Below, piece by piece: positions 8,581-17,260 of a DNA stretch of 55,592 bases. Each line of letters starts with the position of its first letter. Within the stretch, counting starts at the first letter, position 1. The stretch is from positions 1 to 55,592 of the forward strand of contig NZ_LZIC01000051.1 in the NCBI RefSeq assembly GCF_001667185.1, written 5' to 3'. The notes under the pieces were generated by a model, which saw only the letters and a list, made by a program, of their open reading frames with translations, had not been told where the DNA came from and searched no databases. The translations under genes and the position numbers were made by a program. This stretch comes from Mycobacterium sp. 852002-50816_SCH5313054-b (lineage in GTDB: Bacteria > Actinomycetota > Actinomycetes > Mycobacteriales > Mycobacteriaceae).

Positions 8581-10914
8581 ATGGACGTCGTTTTGGGGGT
8601 GGCCGTCACCGGTCCCCGTGCCCGCCTGGCGCTCGTCGGGTCGGGGGGAAGCGGCGCGGCCCTGATCGACGAGTACGCCGTCGACCTCTTTGACAACCCG
8701 ATCGAAAAGTTGACCGAAACCGTTGTCGGCACGAATCGGTTGCTGGCCAACGAAAACCACCGACTGCTCGCAACTCGGCTGTGCTGGTCGGATCCGCGCC
8801 GGGTCGACGAGTTGCGCCGCGCCTTGGAGGATTCCGGCGTCCAGAATGTCGCGGTGCTGTCGGAGTCGCAGGCCACCGGCGCGCTGTCCGTCCCGGGGAC
8901 CGCCACCGCAACCATGCAGGCCCAGGCCGCCGACGACCCGACCCTCGTGCTGGCCCGCGGCGCGGCCCTGGCGGCCGGGCTCGCCGGCGACGCGACGGCG
9001 ATGGCCCCCGCGGTCGGACTCGACGGGGGCGCGACGGCGATGGCCCCCGCGGTCCCGGGAGCGTACGCGGCCGGCCAGGTGGGACCCGACTTGGCGTACT
9101 CGATGGCCGGGGAGTCCGACCTGCTTCCGATGGAGTGGCTGACCGAGCCCGAGGACGACGACGCCGAAACCGGTCCGGTGGGGCTCACCTCACGACGGCT
9201 GGGGGCGATGGACGCGGTGCTTGGCATCGCGGTCGCCGGTTCCGTTGCCCGCTTGGCGCTGGTGGGGCCGGTCGGTGGCGGTTATGCGGCGATCAAGCAC
9301 CTGGTGGTGGAGCTGCCCGTCCCGCCGTTCGAAACGTTGATCCAGACGGTGGCCGGCTTTCAGCAGTCGCTGGCCGACGAGGGCCGCCACCTGGTGGCGA
9401 CCCGGCTGTACTCGCCGGATCCCGCCCAGGCCGAAGCGCTTCGCCAGGCGTTGGCCGACTTCGGGGTTCCCGACGTCGGCCTGGTTTCCCAGCCGGAGGC
9501 AATCACGTCGCTGCTGCGGACCGTCTTCCGCGGCGCCGCGCTGCCCGGCGCCGTTGCGCTCGTGGTCACCGCCGAGGCGGCGACGTTGGTGGCGCTGGGG
9601 GCCGCGGACGCGCTGGCGAGCGTCGTGGCCACGGCGGCGCTGCAGGGCGTGGACGCCGCCACCGCGACCGTCGACATGGTGCTGGAGTGGCTGCGCTCCG
9701 CGCCCTTCGCGGTCGACGCCGCCTATGTGCTGGGGACGGTGGAAGACCTGACCAGGCTGGCCGAGGAGCTTCGCGCCCGATCGCCGCTGCGGGTCGAGGT
9801 GTTGGAGCGTCCCGACTTCGCGTTCGCGCGCGGTGCGGCGCTGGCGGCCGGGTTGGCCCCCACGACGCCCCAACCCCCGATCACGGCGGGATTGTCCACC
9901 GCGATGGCCCCCGCGGTCGGCCTCGGCGGGGCCGCGGCGGCGATGGCCCCCGCCGGCGACGAGACCGCGTTCGCGCCCGCGCCCGAGCCGGCCGCCGCCG
10001 ATCAGCAGCTGGCGTACTCGCTGACCGACCAGGACCAGCCGCTCGGCGTGGACGAGTACGGCGACGAGGACTTCGACGACGATCCCGAAACCACCGCGAC
10101 GGGTCGCGCGCCGCTGAGCCGGCGGTCGCTGGTGCTCGGCAATGCCGTCATCGCCTTCGCCGTCATCGGATTGGCGACGCTGGCCGCCGCGGTGGCCATC
10201 GCCGTTCGTCCGACCGCGAGTGCGCAGCCGGTGATCGGGCACCAAAACGCGGCCCCGGGCAAATTCATGCCGTTGTTGCCGACGCAGCAGCAGGCCCCCG
10301 TGCCGGCGCCGCCGCCCGACGCGCCCTGGTCAGGGTTCCAGGGCGGCGTCGTTCCGGACGCCAACGGCTACATTCCGCCGCAGCTGGCATCCCCCGGTGG
10401 TGCGCCGGCGCCCGTTCCCGCTTTCGTGCCGAACCCGGATCCTGGTGTGCCCATGCCGGTCATCGTTCCCTACCCGGGCTGGCGGCCCCCGTACTACCCG
10501 TACCCGAATGGCCCGACGACCACGACGCCGACGACGACCACCACCACGGTGACGACGACTACGACGACTACGACGGGGACGCCGTCGACCACCACGACAC
10601 CACCGACGACGACAACGACCGAGCCGACGACGACCACGCAGCCGACGACGACGACCCAGCCGACGACGACCACGCAGCCGCCGTCGACCAGCACGCAGCC
10701 GACGACGACGCAGGCCCCGAAGGTGACGACCACCGTCCCGACGACCGTCGCGCCGAAGCCGACGACCGCCGCGCCGACGACCGCCGCGCCGAAGCCGGTG
10801 CAGCCGCAGCCCACGCAGACGGTGGCCCCGAAGCCCGTGACTCCGCAGCAGACGGTGGCCCCGAAGCCCGTCACCCCGCAGCTGCCGGCGACGCCTCTCC
10901 CCACCCATCACTGA
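8581..10914 (+). CDS. Membrane protein with duplicated N-terminal domain and Thr/Pro-rich outer stalk (Rv0538 family)
   Basis: 777 residues. Two copies of an actin-like DUF7159-type domain are present: residues 1-~110 (M-D-V-V-L-G-V-A-V) and 210-~445 (M-D-A-V-L-G-I-A-V). Each is followed by A-M-A-P-A repeats, L-A-Y-S and an acidic stretch. The first copy lacks about 100 residues of the second. One membrane helix lies at ~513-541. The rest is Pro-rich, with a Thr-rich region from ~644 (long T-T-T-T runs) and V-A-P-K-P-V-T-P repeats, consistent with a mannosylated extracytoplasmic stalk. Strong AAGGAG before ATG 8581. The 278-base divergent gap upstream shows no promoter I can assign with confidence. 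Confidence 0.83.
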   Translation: MDVVLGVAVTGPRARLALVGSGGSGAALIDEYAVDLFDNPIEKLTETVVGTNRLLANENHRLLATRLCWSDPRRVDELRRALEDSGVQNVAVLSESQATGALSVPGTATATMQAQAADDPTLVLARGAALAAGLAGDATAMAPAVGLDGGATAMAPAVPGAYAAGQVGPDLAYSMAGESDLLPMEWLTEPEDDDAETGPVGLTSRRLGAMDAVLGIAVAGSVARLALVGPVGGGYAAIKHLVVELPVPPFETLIQTVAGFQQSLADEGRHLVATRLYSPDPAQAEALRQALADFGVPDVGLVSQPEAITSLLRTVFRGAALPGAVALVVTAEAATLVALGAADALASVVATAALQGVDAATATVDMVLEWLRSAPFAVDAAYVLGTVEDLTRLAEELRARSPLRVEVLERPDFAFARGAALAAGLAPTTPQPPITAGLSTAMAPAVGLGGAAAAMAPAGDETAFAPAPEPAAADQQLAYSLTDQDQPLGVDEYGDEDFDDDPETTATGRAPLSRRSLVLGNAVIAFAVIGLATLAAAVAIAVRPTASAQPVIGHQNAAPGKFMPLLPTQQQAPVPAPPPDAPWSGFQGGVVPDANGYIPPQLASPGGAPAPVPAFVPNPDPGVPMPVIVPYPGWRPPYYPYPNGPTTTTPTTTTTTVTTTTTTTTGTPSTTTTPPTTTTTEPTTTTQPTTTTQPTTTTQPPSTSTQPTTTQAPKVTTTVPTTVAPKPTTAAPTTAAPKPVQPQPTQTVAPKPVTPQQTVAPKPVTPQLPATPLPTHH

Positions 10915-10927
10915 TCGCGGCCAGCGC

Positions 10928-11584
10928 ATGCCCGACGACGCGGTCACGGTGGTGCTGCCCTGTCTCAACGAAGAGGAATCGCTTCCGGCGGTGCTGGCGG
11001 CGATGCCGGCCGGTTATCGGGCGCTGGTGGTGGACAACAACAGCACCGACGAAACCGCCGCGGTGGCAACCCGGCACGGCGCACAGGTGGTCGCCGAACC
11101 ACGGCCCGGCTACGGGTCGGCGGTGCATGCCGGCGTCGTGGCCGCGACCACCCCGATCGTGGCGGTCATCGACGCCGACGGCTCGATGGATCCTGGTGAG
11201 CTGCCCCGGCTGGTGGACGCGCTCGACCTGGGCGCCGACCTGGTGATCGGCCGGCGCCGCCCGGTGCCCGGCCTGCACTGGCCGTGGGTCGCCCGGGTCG
11301 GGACCGTCGTGATGAGCTGGCGGCTGCGCACGCGCCATCGTCTGCCGGTGCACGACATCGCGCCGATGCGGGTCGCTCGCCGGGAGGCGCTGCTGAATCT
11401 CGGTGTCGCCGACCGGCGTTCGGGCTATCCGCTGGAACTGCTGGTCCGGGCGGCGGCCGCCGGCTGGCGCGTGGTCGAGCTGGACGTCAGCTACGGCCCG
11501 CGCACGGGCGGCAAGTCGAAGGTCAGCGGCTCGCTGCGGGGCAGCGTCACCGCGATCCTGGACTTCTGGAAGGTGATTTCGTGA
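10928..11584 (+). CDS. Family 2 glycosyltransferase, dolichyl-phosphate sugar synthase-like (Rv0539 type)
   Basis: 218 residues, GT-A fold. The N-terminal V-V-L-P-C-L-N-E-E is the nucleotide-sugar entry; D-N-N-S-T-D-E-T follows, and the metal-binding D-A-D is at residues 82-84. No C-terminal membrane helices are visible, unlike many polyprenyl-phosphate mannose synthases. It probably transfers a sugar from a nucleotide donor, perhaps to polyprenyl phosphate; donor and acceptor are not evident. It begins 13 bases after the Rv0538-type gene and overlaps the next gene by GTGA, so the three form an operon. Confidence 0.87.
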   Translation: MPDDAVTVVLPCLNEEESLPAVLAAMPAGYRALVVDNNSTDETAAVATRHGAQVVAEPRPGYGSAVHAGVVAATTPIVAVIDADGSMDPGELPRLVDALDLGADLVIGRRRPVPGLHWPWVARVGTVVMSWRLRTRHRLPVHDIAPMRVARREALLNLGVADRRSGYPLELLVRAAAAGWRVVELDVSYGPRTGGKSKVSGSLRGSVTAILDFWKVIS

Positions 11585-12243
11585 GTGCCCTGCCGGTGAC
11601 TGTGCTGGTGGTCGCCAAGGCGCCGGAGCCCGGCCGGGCCAAGACGCGGCTCGCGGCGACGGTCGGGGACCGGGTCGCCGCCGACATCGCCGCCGCCGCG
11701 CTGCTGGACACGTTGGACGCGGTGGCCGCCGCACCGGTGGCGTCGCGGGTGGTGGCCCTGACCGGCGATCTGGGCGCCGCGGCCCGCGCCGCCGAGCTTC
11801 GGCAACGGCTCGAGTCCTTCGCCGTGATCCCGCAGCGCGGCAACGACTTTGCCGACCGGCTCGCCAACGCCCACGCCGACTCGGCCGAGGGGTATCCCGT
11901 CTTGCAAATCGGGATGGATACCCCGCAGGTCACCGCCGAGCTGTTGGCCGACTGCGCGCGTCTGCTGCTGGACGCGCCGGCGATCCTCGGCCTGGCCCGC
12001 GACGGCGGCTGGTGGGCGCTCGGGGTGGCGGCGCCGCCGATGGCCGAATGCCTGCGCGGCGTGCCGATGTCTCGGTCCGACACCGGTGAGCTTACGTTGA
12101 AGGCGCTGCGCGACAACGGCATTGGCGTGACCGAAGTGCAGCGCCTGGCCGACGTCGACCTCGTCGACGACGTCGCCGTGGTCCGCGACGCATGCCGCCC
12201 CACAAGCCGCTTCGCGCTGGTCACCCGCGCGGCGGGGCTCTGA
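11581..12243 (+). CDS. DUF2064 / TIGR04282-type glycosyltransferase-fold protein (Rv0540 type)
   Basis: 220 residues from a GTG that overlaps the preceding stop (GTGA). The N-terminus V-L-V-V-A-K-A-P-x-P-G-R-A-K-T-R-L is the signature of the DUF2064 nucleotidyl/glycosyl transferase-like family; G-M-D-T-P-Q near residue 120 replaces the usual G-S-D-x-P, and L-x-L-A-R-D-G-G-W-W-A-L-G follows. Biochemical role unknown; its constant partnership with the adjacent GT2 enzyme suggests the two act in one pathway of sugar transfer. Confidence 0.85.
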   Translation: MSALPVTVLVVAKAPEPGRAKTRLAATVGDRVAADIAAAALLDTLDAVAAAPVASRVVALTGDLGAAARAAELRQRLESFAVIPQRGNDFADRLANAHADSAEGYPVLQIGMDTPQVTAELLADCARLLLDAPAILGLARDGGWWALGVAAPPMAECLRGVPMSRSDTGELTLKALRDNGIGVTEVQRLADVDLVDDVAVVRDACRPTSRFALVTRAAGL

Positions 12244-12256
12244 GCGTTCGCCGAGC

Positions 12257-12332
12257 CTGTAAATCTGCAGACAAAGTGCGGGTGAGGGCCTGCAGAATTA
12301 CAGCCTCGCCGAAACCATGCGCGCACACTCGA
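12257..12332. repeat. Palindromic intergenic element between convergent genes; possible terminator
   Basis: Arms CTGTAAATCTGCAG (12257-12270) and CTGCAGAATTACAG (12290-12303) are inverted with one mismatch. They are followed by GCGCGCACACTCGA (about 12319-12332), the same motif that ends the element at 3840-3913. It occupies the short gap between the converging Rv0540-type and Rv0541c-type genes, so a transcription-terminating role is plausible. Confidence 0.55.
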
Positions 12333-13685
12333 TCACCAGTTGGTGACGATGACGGTGTTCACCAGCAGGGCGCCAATGGCGTTGACCGCCAGCCACAACC
12401 GGTGTGAGCGGATCGGCAGCAGCGCCGGCGCCGCGGTGAGCCAGACGGTGAACGGCAGCCAGATCCGTTCGACCTCGGCCTTGCTCAGCATGCTCAGGTC
12501 GGCGAACACGATGGCGGCCAGCATGGCCAGCAGCACCAGATGGAAGCCGGAACGGCGTCGGATGGCGGCCCGGTCGAACAGCCGGCTGATCCCGGCGACG
12601 CCGCCCAGCCCGATCGCGCACACCACGCACGCCAGGTTGGCCCAGCTCCAGTACTGAAACGGCCGGTCCTTGGCGATGCCCTGCCAATAGCGCTGCTGCA
12701 CAAGGGTATAGCCGTCAAACCAGTAGAACCCCGCCACGGCGAACGCCACCGCCACCGCCAGCGAGGTCAGCGCGGCGGGGCCCAGCGCGCGCAGCACCGC
12801 GCGCCAATCGGACGCCGAGACCAGGACGGCCAACGCCGGCAGGCCCAGCAGCGCCAGGCCGTAGCTGAGGAAAACGCTCCAGCCCAACAGCAGGCCGGCC
12901 GCCGCCGCGAGCAGCGCGGGGAATCGGACGCGGCGGTGTACCGCCACGGCCAACAGCGCCAGCCCCCAGGCCGCGACCCCGGCGAAGTATCCGTCGGCCG
13001 ATACAGCGACCCAGATCGCCGTCGGGGCGACCGCGACGAAGGGTGCGGCCCGGCGCGCCGTCCGCTCGTCGGCGAGCGCGCGCACGCCGATCACCACGGC
13101 CGCAGCCGCACTGGAACCCACCAGCAGGCACAGCAGCCCCGCCCAGGCTCCGCCGTGCAGCCCGATCCGGTCCAGCCACACGAACGTCAGGAGCGCGCCC
13201 GGCGGATGCCCCGAGACGTGGGTGGTCCACGAGTTCGGCTGGAAGTCCACGATGCGGCTCGAGAACGTGCGGACGGTTGCCGGTATGTCGGTGATGCTCG
13301 GCACCTGCGACAGGTACTCGTCGCGGGTGGTCAACCGCCCGGCGAAACCGCGTTGCCAGCCGTCGATCATCGCCAGCGCGAACGCCCACCCGCAGGCGGT
13401 GGCCCAGGTCCCCAGCGTCAGAGTCCGCCACGAAAGCTGTTGCGCCACAGTGGGTCCCCACACGACCGCGGCCACGGCGATCAGAATCGCCGGGCCGGTA
13501 CCCCAGCTGGCGTGGAGCTCCCACGCCCCGAAGATCGGCGAGGCCCCGGTGTGCGTGCCGAACCGCTCCTGGCCCACGTCCAGCCGCGGCCGCACGCCCC
13601 AGTGCAGGCGCGGCAGGATGAACGCCGCCGCCACCAGGACGACCCCGACCGCGACGGCTGCCCACTCCCGTCGCGCGACCCTCAC
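12333..13685 (-). CDS. Polytopic integral membrane protein, possible GT-C-type transferase (Rv0541c family)
   Basis: 450 residues from GTG 13685. About ten hydrophobic helices; the first extracytoplasmic loop contains W-G-V-R-P-R-L-D-V-G-Q-E-R-F and H-A-S-W-G-T-G, and a later loop H-V-S-G-H-P-P-G. Acidic and aromatic residues in the first outer loop fit a GT-C glycosyltransferase, but the donor, acceptor and even the class are inference. The open frame extends far upstream (to 13961) antisense to nothing new: that part overlaps menE and is rejected. The start is 11 bases after the menE stop, so both are in one transcript. Confidence 0.82.
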   Translation of the reverse strand: MRVARREWAAVAVGVVLVAAAFILPRLHWGVRPRLDVGQERFGTHTGASPIFGAWELHASWGTGPAILIAVAAVVWGPTVAQQLSWRTLTLGTWATACGWAFALAMIDGWQRGFAGRLTTRDEYLSQVPSITDIPATVRTFSSRIVDFQPNSWTTHVSGHPPGALLTFVWLDRIGLHGGAWAGLLCLLVGSSAAAAVVIGVRALADERTARRAAPFVAVAPTAIWVAVSADGYFAGVAAWGLALLAVAVHRRVRFPALLAAAAGLLLGWSVFLSYGLALLGLPALAVLVSASDWRAVLRALGPAALTSLAVAVAFAVAGFYWFDGYTLVQQRYWQGIAKDRPFQYWSWANLACVVCAIGLGGVAGISRLFDRAAIRRRSGFHLVLLAMLAAIVFADLSMLSKAEVERIWLPFTVWLTAAPALLPIRSHRLWLAVNAIGALLVNTVIVTNW

Positions 13686-13696
13686 GATCGACCAGC

Positions 13697-14803
13697 CTAT
13701 TGATCGCCCGCGCCCGCGAAGCGGCGCACCAGCGCGACCCGGTCCACCTTGCCGATGCCGCGGCGCGGCAGCGCCTCGACGACGTGCAGCTCGCGTGGCG
13801 CGGCGGTGGCGTCCAACGTGCCCGCCAGGTGGGTGCGCAGCGCCTGCAGCGTCGGCGCGTCGCTGCCGTCGCGCACCACGATCACGGCGACCACCCGCTG
13901 CCCCAGCCGGTCGTCGGGCAGGCCGAACACCGCGCAGTCGCCGACCGCGGGATGGGTGCACAGCGCGGCCTCGACCGGCTGCGGCAGCACGGTCAGCCCG
14001 CCGGTGCTGATCGCGTCGTCGGCCCGGCCCAGCACGGTGAGCGCCCCGGCCTCGTCGAGGGCGCCCAGGTCGTCGGTGCGGAACCAGCCCGGCTCGGCGA
14101 ACGGGTCGGGGTCGACCGGGTTGCGGTAGCCCTTGGCCAGCGTCGCGCCGCCGATGACGATGCGCCCGTCGGAGGACACGCGCACCAGCACCCCGTCCAG
14201 CGGGACACCGTCGTACACGCAGCCGCCGGCGGTCTCGCTCATGCCGTAGGTGCGGACCACCGCGACGCCCGACGCCGCGGCGGCGTCCAGAATCGGCCGG
14301 GGCGCCGGCCCGCCGCCGAGCAGCACGCCGTCCAGTTCGGCGAGCGCGGCCGCGGCCGCCGGGTCGGCCAGCGCCTTGGCCAGCTGCGCGGCGACCAGCG
14401 ACGTGTAGCGCCGGCCGGGGCCCAATTGCCTTACCGCGCGGGGCAATTCGCTGGCATCGAAGCCGGCCGAGACGTCCAGCTCGACGGGCGCCGAGCCCGC
14501 CAGCACGCTGCGCACCAGCACCTGCAGCCCGGCGATGTGGTGGGGCGGCAGGGCCAGCAGCCAGGCGCCGGGGCCACCGAGGCGCTCGTGGGTGGCCGCC
14601 GCGCCGGCGGTCAGCGCCGCCGCGGTCAGCAGCGCACCCTTGGGCGCGCCGGTGGTTCCCGACGTCGCCACCACCAGGGCCACGTCATCGTCGATCGCCT
14701 CGCCGACCCGCAGGGCGCGCGGCGTGCCGTCGTCGTCGGGGGCCACCGCCACCAGCGCGGGCTCACGGCCGTCCAGCACACCTTCCAGGGCGGGCAACAG
14801 CAC
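13697..14803 (-). CDS. menE: o-Succinylbenzoate-CoA ligase MenE
   Basis: Adenylates o-succinylbenzoate and joins it to CoA, supplying MenB. 368 residues of the ANL superfamily, short as is usual for MenE. The P-loop T-S-G-T-T-G-A-P-K-G is at residues 47-56, Y-G-M-S-E-T-A is the A5 motif, F-R-T-D-D-L-G is A7/A8 and the catalytic lysine is K352 in G-I-G-K. GTG 14803 is the only canonical start before the frame runs into the upstream gene; no strong ribosome site is visible. It lies 44 bases after the DUF3349 gene. Confidence 0.93.
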   Translation of the reverse strand: MLLPALEGVLDGREPALVAVAPDDDGTPRALRVGEAIDDDVALVVATSGTTGAPKGALLTAAALTAGAAATHERLGGPGAWLLALPPHHIAGLQVLVRSVLAGSAPVELDVSAGFDASELPRAVRQLGPGRRYTSLVAAQLAKALADPAAAAALAELDGVLLGGGPAPRPILDAAAASGVAVVRTYGMSETAGGCVYDGVPLDGVLVRVSSDGRIVIGGATLAKGYRNPVDPDPFAEPGWFRTDDLGALDEAGALTVLGRADDAISTGGLTVLPQPVEAALCTHPAVGDCAVFGLPDDRLGQRVVAVIVVRDGSDAPTLQALRTHLAGTLDATAAPRELHVVEALPRRGIGKVDRVALVRRFAGAGDQ

Positions 14804-14847
14804 CGCGGCGGCGGAACCCGGTGGGACGCCCAGCGCACGCAGGACGG

Positions 14848-15150
14848 CTATGCCGGATCCTGGGCGTCGCGGGGCTCGTCGAACGGCCAGCCGTGGGTGG
14901 CCAACCGCGCCCGCACCCGCTCCACGTCCTCGTCCGACGGCAGGTCGTCGGTGACCTTGCTGATCGCCACACCGATGTCGATCTCGTCGAAATCGCCGCG
15001 GTCCATGAGTTCATGCGCCACAGCGATGACCTCGTCGTGGCCCAACCGGCGGGTCAGCAGGGCCAGCACCGGAAAGGTGTCGGTGGGCGGGATGCCCTCC
15101 GGGTATCCCGCGCGCAGCCACGAGACGATCGAATTCAGGAATCCGTTCAC
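14848..15150 (-). CDS. DUF3349 protein (Rv0543c type)
   Basis: 100 residues, small acidic soluble protein. The N-terminus F-L-x-x-I-V-S-W-L-R-A-G-Y-P-E-G-I-P-P-x-D and central D-E-V-I-A-V-A-H-E-L match the DUF3349 family, common in mycobacteria and of unknown function. The C-terminal half has an S-D-E-D-V-E-R-V-R-A-R-L-A-x-H-G-W-P segment. It sits between pitA and menE on the same strand, 47 bases downstream of the pitA-partner gene, so it is probably transcribed with them. Confidence 0.9.
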   Translation of the reverse strand: MNGFLNSIVSWLRAGYPEGIPPTDTFPVLALLTRRLGHDEVIAVAHELMDRGDFDEIDIGVAISKVTDDLPSDEDVERVRARLATHGWPFDEPRDAQDPA

Positions 15151-15197
15151 TTAGCTATCCCTCCGCGCGGGGGCTCGGCTGGGTGGACGATTCGATG

Positions 15198-15503
15198 CTA
15201 CTTGTGGGGTGGCTTGGCCCCGAGGAAAGGCTGCCCGATCTGGTGCGCGACGAAGTCGCGCGAGATGTACAGCAGGGCGAAAGCGATCACCGCGACCACC
15301 ACCGCGTAGATCACCCAGGCGATCGCCAGCAGCGCGGGATTCTTGTGCGGTGAGCCGCCGTCGATGCTGACCTGTCCGCCGCCGATGGCGTGCAACCGCA
15401 GCCCGAGGGCGAACACCCCCGGTAGCGCGGCGCCGGCCAGCATGCTGAAGAGCAGGATCTTCAGGGAGGCCTGGTAGTTGAACCAGTCGCCGAAGTGGCT
15501 CAT
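15198..15503 (-). CDS. Small membrane protein coupled to pitA (Rv0544c type)
   Basis: 101 residues with two hydrophobic helices (about residues 14-36 and 57-79) separated by a polar loop, and a basic Pro/Lys tail. The ATG at 15503 overlaps the pitA stop (15500-15502) in an ATGA motif, so it is translationally coupled to the phosphate permease and may be an accessory subunit. No catalytic motif. Function unknown. Confidence 0.87.
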   Translation of the reverse strand: MSHFGDWFNYQASLKILLFSMLAGAALPGVFALGLRLHAIGGGQVSIDGGSPHKNPALLAIAWVIYAVVVAVIAFALLYISRDFVAHQIGQPFLGAKPPHK

Positions 15504-16744
15504 GAGGGGTTCCCTGCGCTCACCGTGTCGTCGTCCGAGCCGGACCGGGGCGAGGCCCCGGTGCCGACCTTGGGCTTGGTATCGGAGGGCGGCTGTTCGT
15601 CCGCGCCCTCCAGGCCGGCGGTGAGGCTGCCCTCCCATTCGGCGTTGACGTTGTTGTGGTCGACCTTGACCCGCCGCGAGCGGATGTAGATGACCGCGGA
15701 CACGGCGACCAGCAGCCCGAAGCCGATGATCGCGCCGGGGTATCCGCCGATGAGGTGCACGGTCCAGTAGGTGAGCGCGCCGACCAGACCCGCCAACGGG
15801 AGCGTGATCAGCCATGCGGTGACCATCCGGCCGGCCACGCCCCAGCGCACCTCGCCGCCTGGTTTGCCCAGCCCGCTGCCCAGCACCGAACCGGTGCAGA
15901 CCTGCGTCGTCGACAGCGCGTAGCCGAAGTGAGTCGACAGCAGAATGACTGCGGCCGAAGACGATTCGGCGGCCATGCCTTGGGGCGACTTGATCTCGAC
16001 CAGACCCTTGCCCAGGGTGCGGATGATGCGCCAGCCGCCCAGGTAGGTGCCCGCCGCCATCGCCAGGGCACAACAGACGATCACCCACAGCGGCGGCGCC
16101 GACTCGGTCTTGCTGACCGCGCCGTAGGACATCAGCGCCAGGAAGATGATGCCCATCGTCTTCTGCGCGTCGCCGGTGCCGTGCGCCAGGGAGACCAGCG
16201 ACGCCGAGCCCCACTGGCCGTACCGGAACCCGGCCTCGGTGCGCTTGGTCGGGATGCCGCGGGTGATCCGGTAGACCAGCCAGGTTGCGATGGCCCCGAC
16301 CGCGATGGCCAGGATCGCGGCGATGACGGCCGGGATGAGGACCTTGGACACCAGGCCCTTCCAGATCACCCCGTGTGAGCCGACGGCGGCGAGCGTGGCG
16401 CCGACGATGCCGCCGATCAGCGCGTGCGACGAGCTCGAGGGGATGCCGAGGAGCCAGGTCAGCAGGTTCCAGACGATGCCGCCGACCAAGCCGGCAAACA
16501 CCAATTCCAGCGTCACGATGTGCCCGTCGATGAGGCCCTTGGCGATGGTGGCCGCGACGGCGGTCGACATGAACGCGCCCACCAGGTTCAGCACCGCCGA
16601 CAGCGCGACGGCCGCCTTGGGCGCCAGCGCGCCGCTGGCAATGGACGTTGCCATCGCGTTGCCGGTGTCGTGGAAGCCGTTAGTGAAATCGAAAGCGAGT
16701 GCAGTGATTACGACAATGATGAGGAGGAACAAATCGATGTTCAC
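15500..16744 (-). CDS. pitA: Low-affinity inorganic phosphate transporter PitA
   Basis: 414 residues, PiT family, importing phosphate with protons or as metal-phosphate. The family repeat signature is D-F-T-N-G-F-H-D-T-G-N-A-M-A at residues 19-32 and is echoed in the C-terminal half (F-G-Y-A-L-S-T-T-Q-V-C-T-G). Around ten helices with a central hydrophilic loop. GTG 16744 starts directly with the first helix and gives the Rv0545c length; the longer frame to 16861 adds a charged, unlikely leader. Its 3' end overlaps the small membrane protein gene. The 113 bases upstream probably hold its promoter; no element is clear. Confidence 0.93.
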   Translation of the reverse strand: MNIDLFLLIIVVITALAFDFTNGFHDTGNAMATSIASGALAPKAAVALSAVLNLVGAFMSTAVAATIAKGLIDGHIVTLELVFAGLVGGIVWNLLTWLLGIPSSSSHALIGGIVGATLAAVGSHGVIWKGLVSKVLIPAVIAAILAIAVGAIATWLVYRITRGIPTKRTEAGFRYGQWGSASLVSLAHGTGDAQKTMGIIFLALMSYGAVSKTESAPPLWVIVCCALAMAAGTYLGGWRIIRTLGKGLVEIKSPQGMAAESSSAAVILLSTHFGYALSTTQVCTGSVLGSGLGKPGGEVRWGVAGRMVTAWLITLPLAGLVGALTYWTVHLIGGYPGAIIGFGLLVAVSAVIYIRSRRVKVDHNNVNAEWEGSLTAGLEGADEQPPSDTKPKVGTGASPRSGSDDDTVSAGNPS

Positions 16745-16857
16745 AGCGCCTGATTCTCGTAGTAGGGGGCTTAAATTGTCGAACGGAGAAAGAGCCGAAA
16801 CGCAGGTGTACCTCGACTTGCCGTCAGATGTTAGCCGTTCGTTAACCCGGCGTTCCC

Positions 16858-17247
16858 TCAATCACCGCGGGTGTCGCGGCGCAGCGGATGATCCCCTGGA
16901 ACCTCGATGAAAATCAGCGTGATGCCGTCCGGATCGGTGACGTGCATCTCGTGCAGGCCCCACGGTTCGCGGCGCGCCTCGCGGGCGATCGGGACCCCCC
17001 GGCCCTGCAGCTCGGCCTGGGTCGCGGCGACGTCGCGGACCTGCAGCCACAGTGCACCCGGAAAGGGCCCCCGGGAATGGTCCGGGGACCCGTAACCGGC
17101 CAGCTCCAGCAAAGACTGCCCCGCGAAAAACACGGTGCCCGCGCCGTATTCGCGGGCTATCGCCAGCCCGATCTCGTCGCGGTAGAAGCTCAGCGACCGC
17201 TGATAGTCCGCCGGCCGGAGCAGCATCCGGCTGGCCAGGATCTCCAT
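16858..17247 (-). CDS. Glyoxalase/bleomycin-resistance (VOC) fold protein (Rv0546c type)
   Basis: 129 residues forming one VOC module pair. The N-terminus M-L-L-R-P-x-D-Y-x-R-S-L-S-F-Y-R-D, central G-A-L-W-L-Q-V-x-D-V and terminal H-E-M-H-V-T-D-P-D-G-I-T-L-I-F-I-E are typical. The E/H positions could bind a metal, but the substrate is not predictable. Last gene of the minus-strand run that comes down from menB; start ATG 17247, 13 bases after the preceding stop. Confidence 0.88.
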   Translation of the reverse strand: MEILASRMLLRPADYQRSLSFYRDEIGLAIAREYGAGTVFFAGQSLLELAGYGSPDHSRGPFPGALWLQVRDVAATQAELQGRGVPIAREARREPWGLHEMHVTDPDGITLIFIEVPGDHPLRRDTRGD

Positions 17248-17260
17248 AGCGTCGTGTCTA

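Noticed and set aside
10500..10900. Short tandem repeats resembling a CRISPR array
   Set aside because: They are codon-level Thr/Pro repeats in frame with the coding sequence, with no constant repeat and unique spacers. The PGRS repeats at 22417-23800 were rejected for the same reason.
10330..10968. Arg/Gly-rich minus-strand frames over the Thr-rich region
   Set aside because: They are the complement of ACG/ACC repeats; no start signal or domain.
8781..11246. 821-codon plus-strand frame over the Rv0538-type gene
   Set aside because: Wrong frame of a GC-rich repetitive gene; the Rv0538-type frame has a ribosome site, domains and a membrane helix.
12333..13961. 542-residue version of the Rv0541c-type membrane protein
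   Set aside because: The first 92 residues overlap menE out of frame and are Arg-rich low complexity; GTG 13685 gives the family length.
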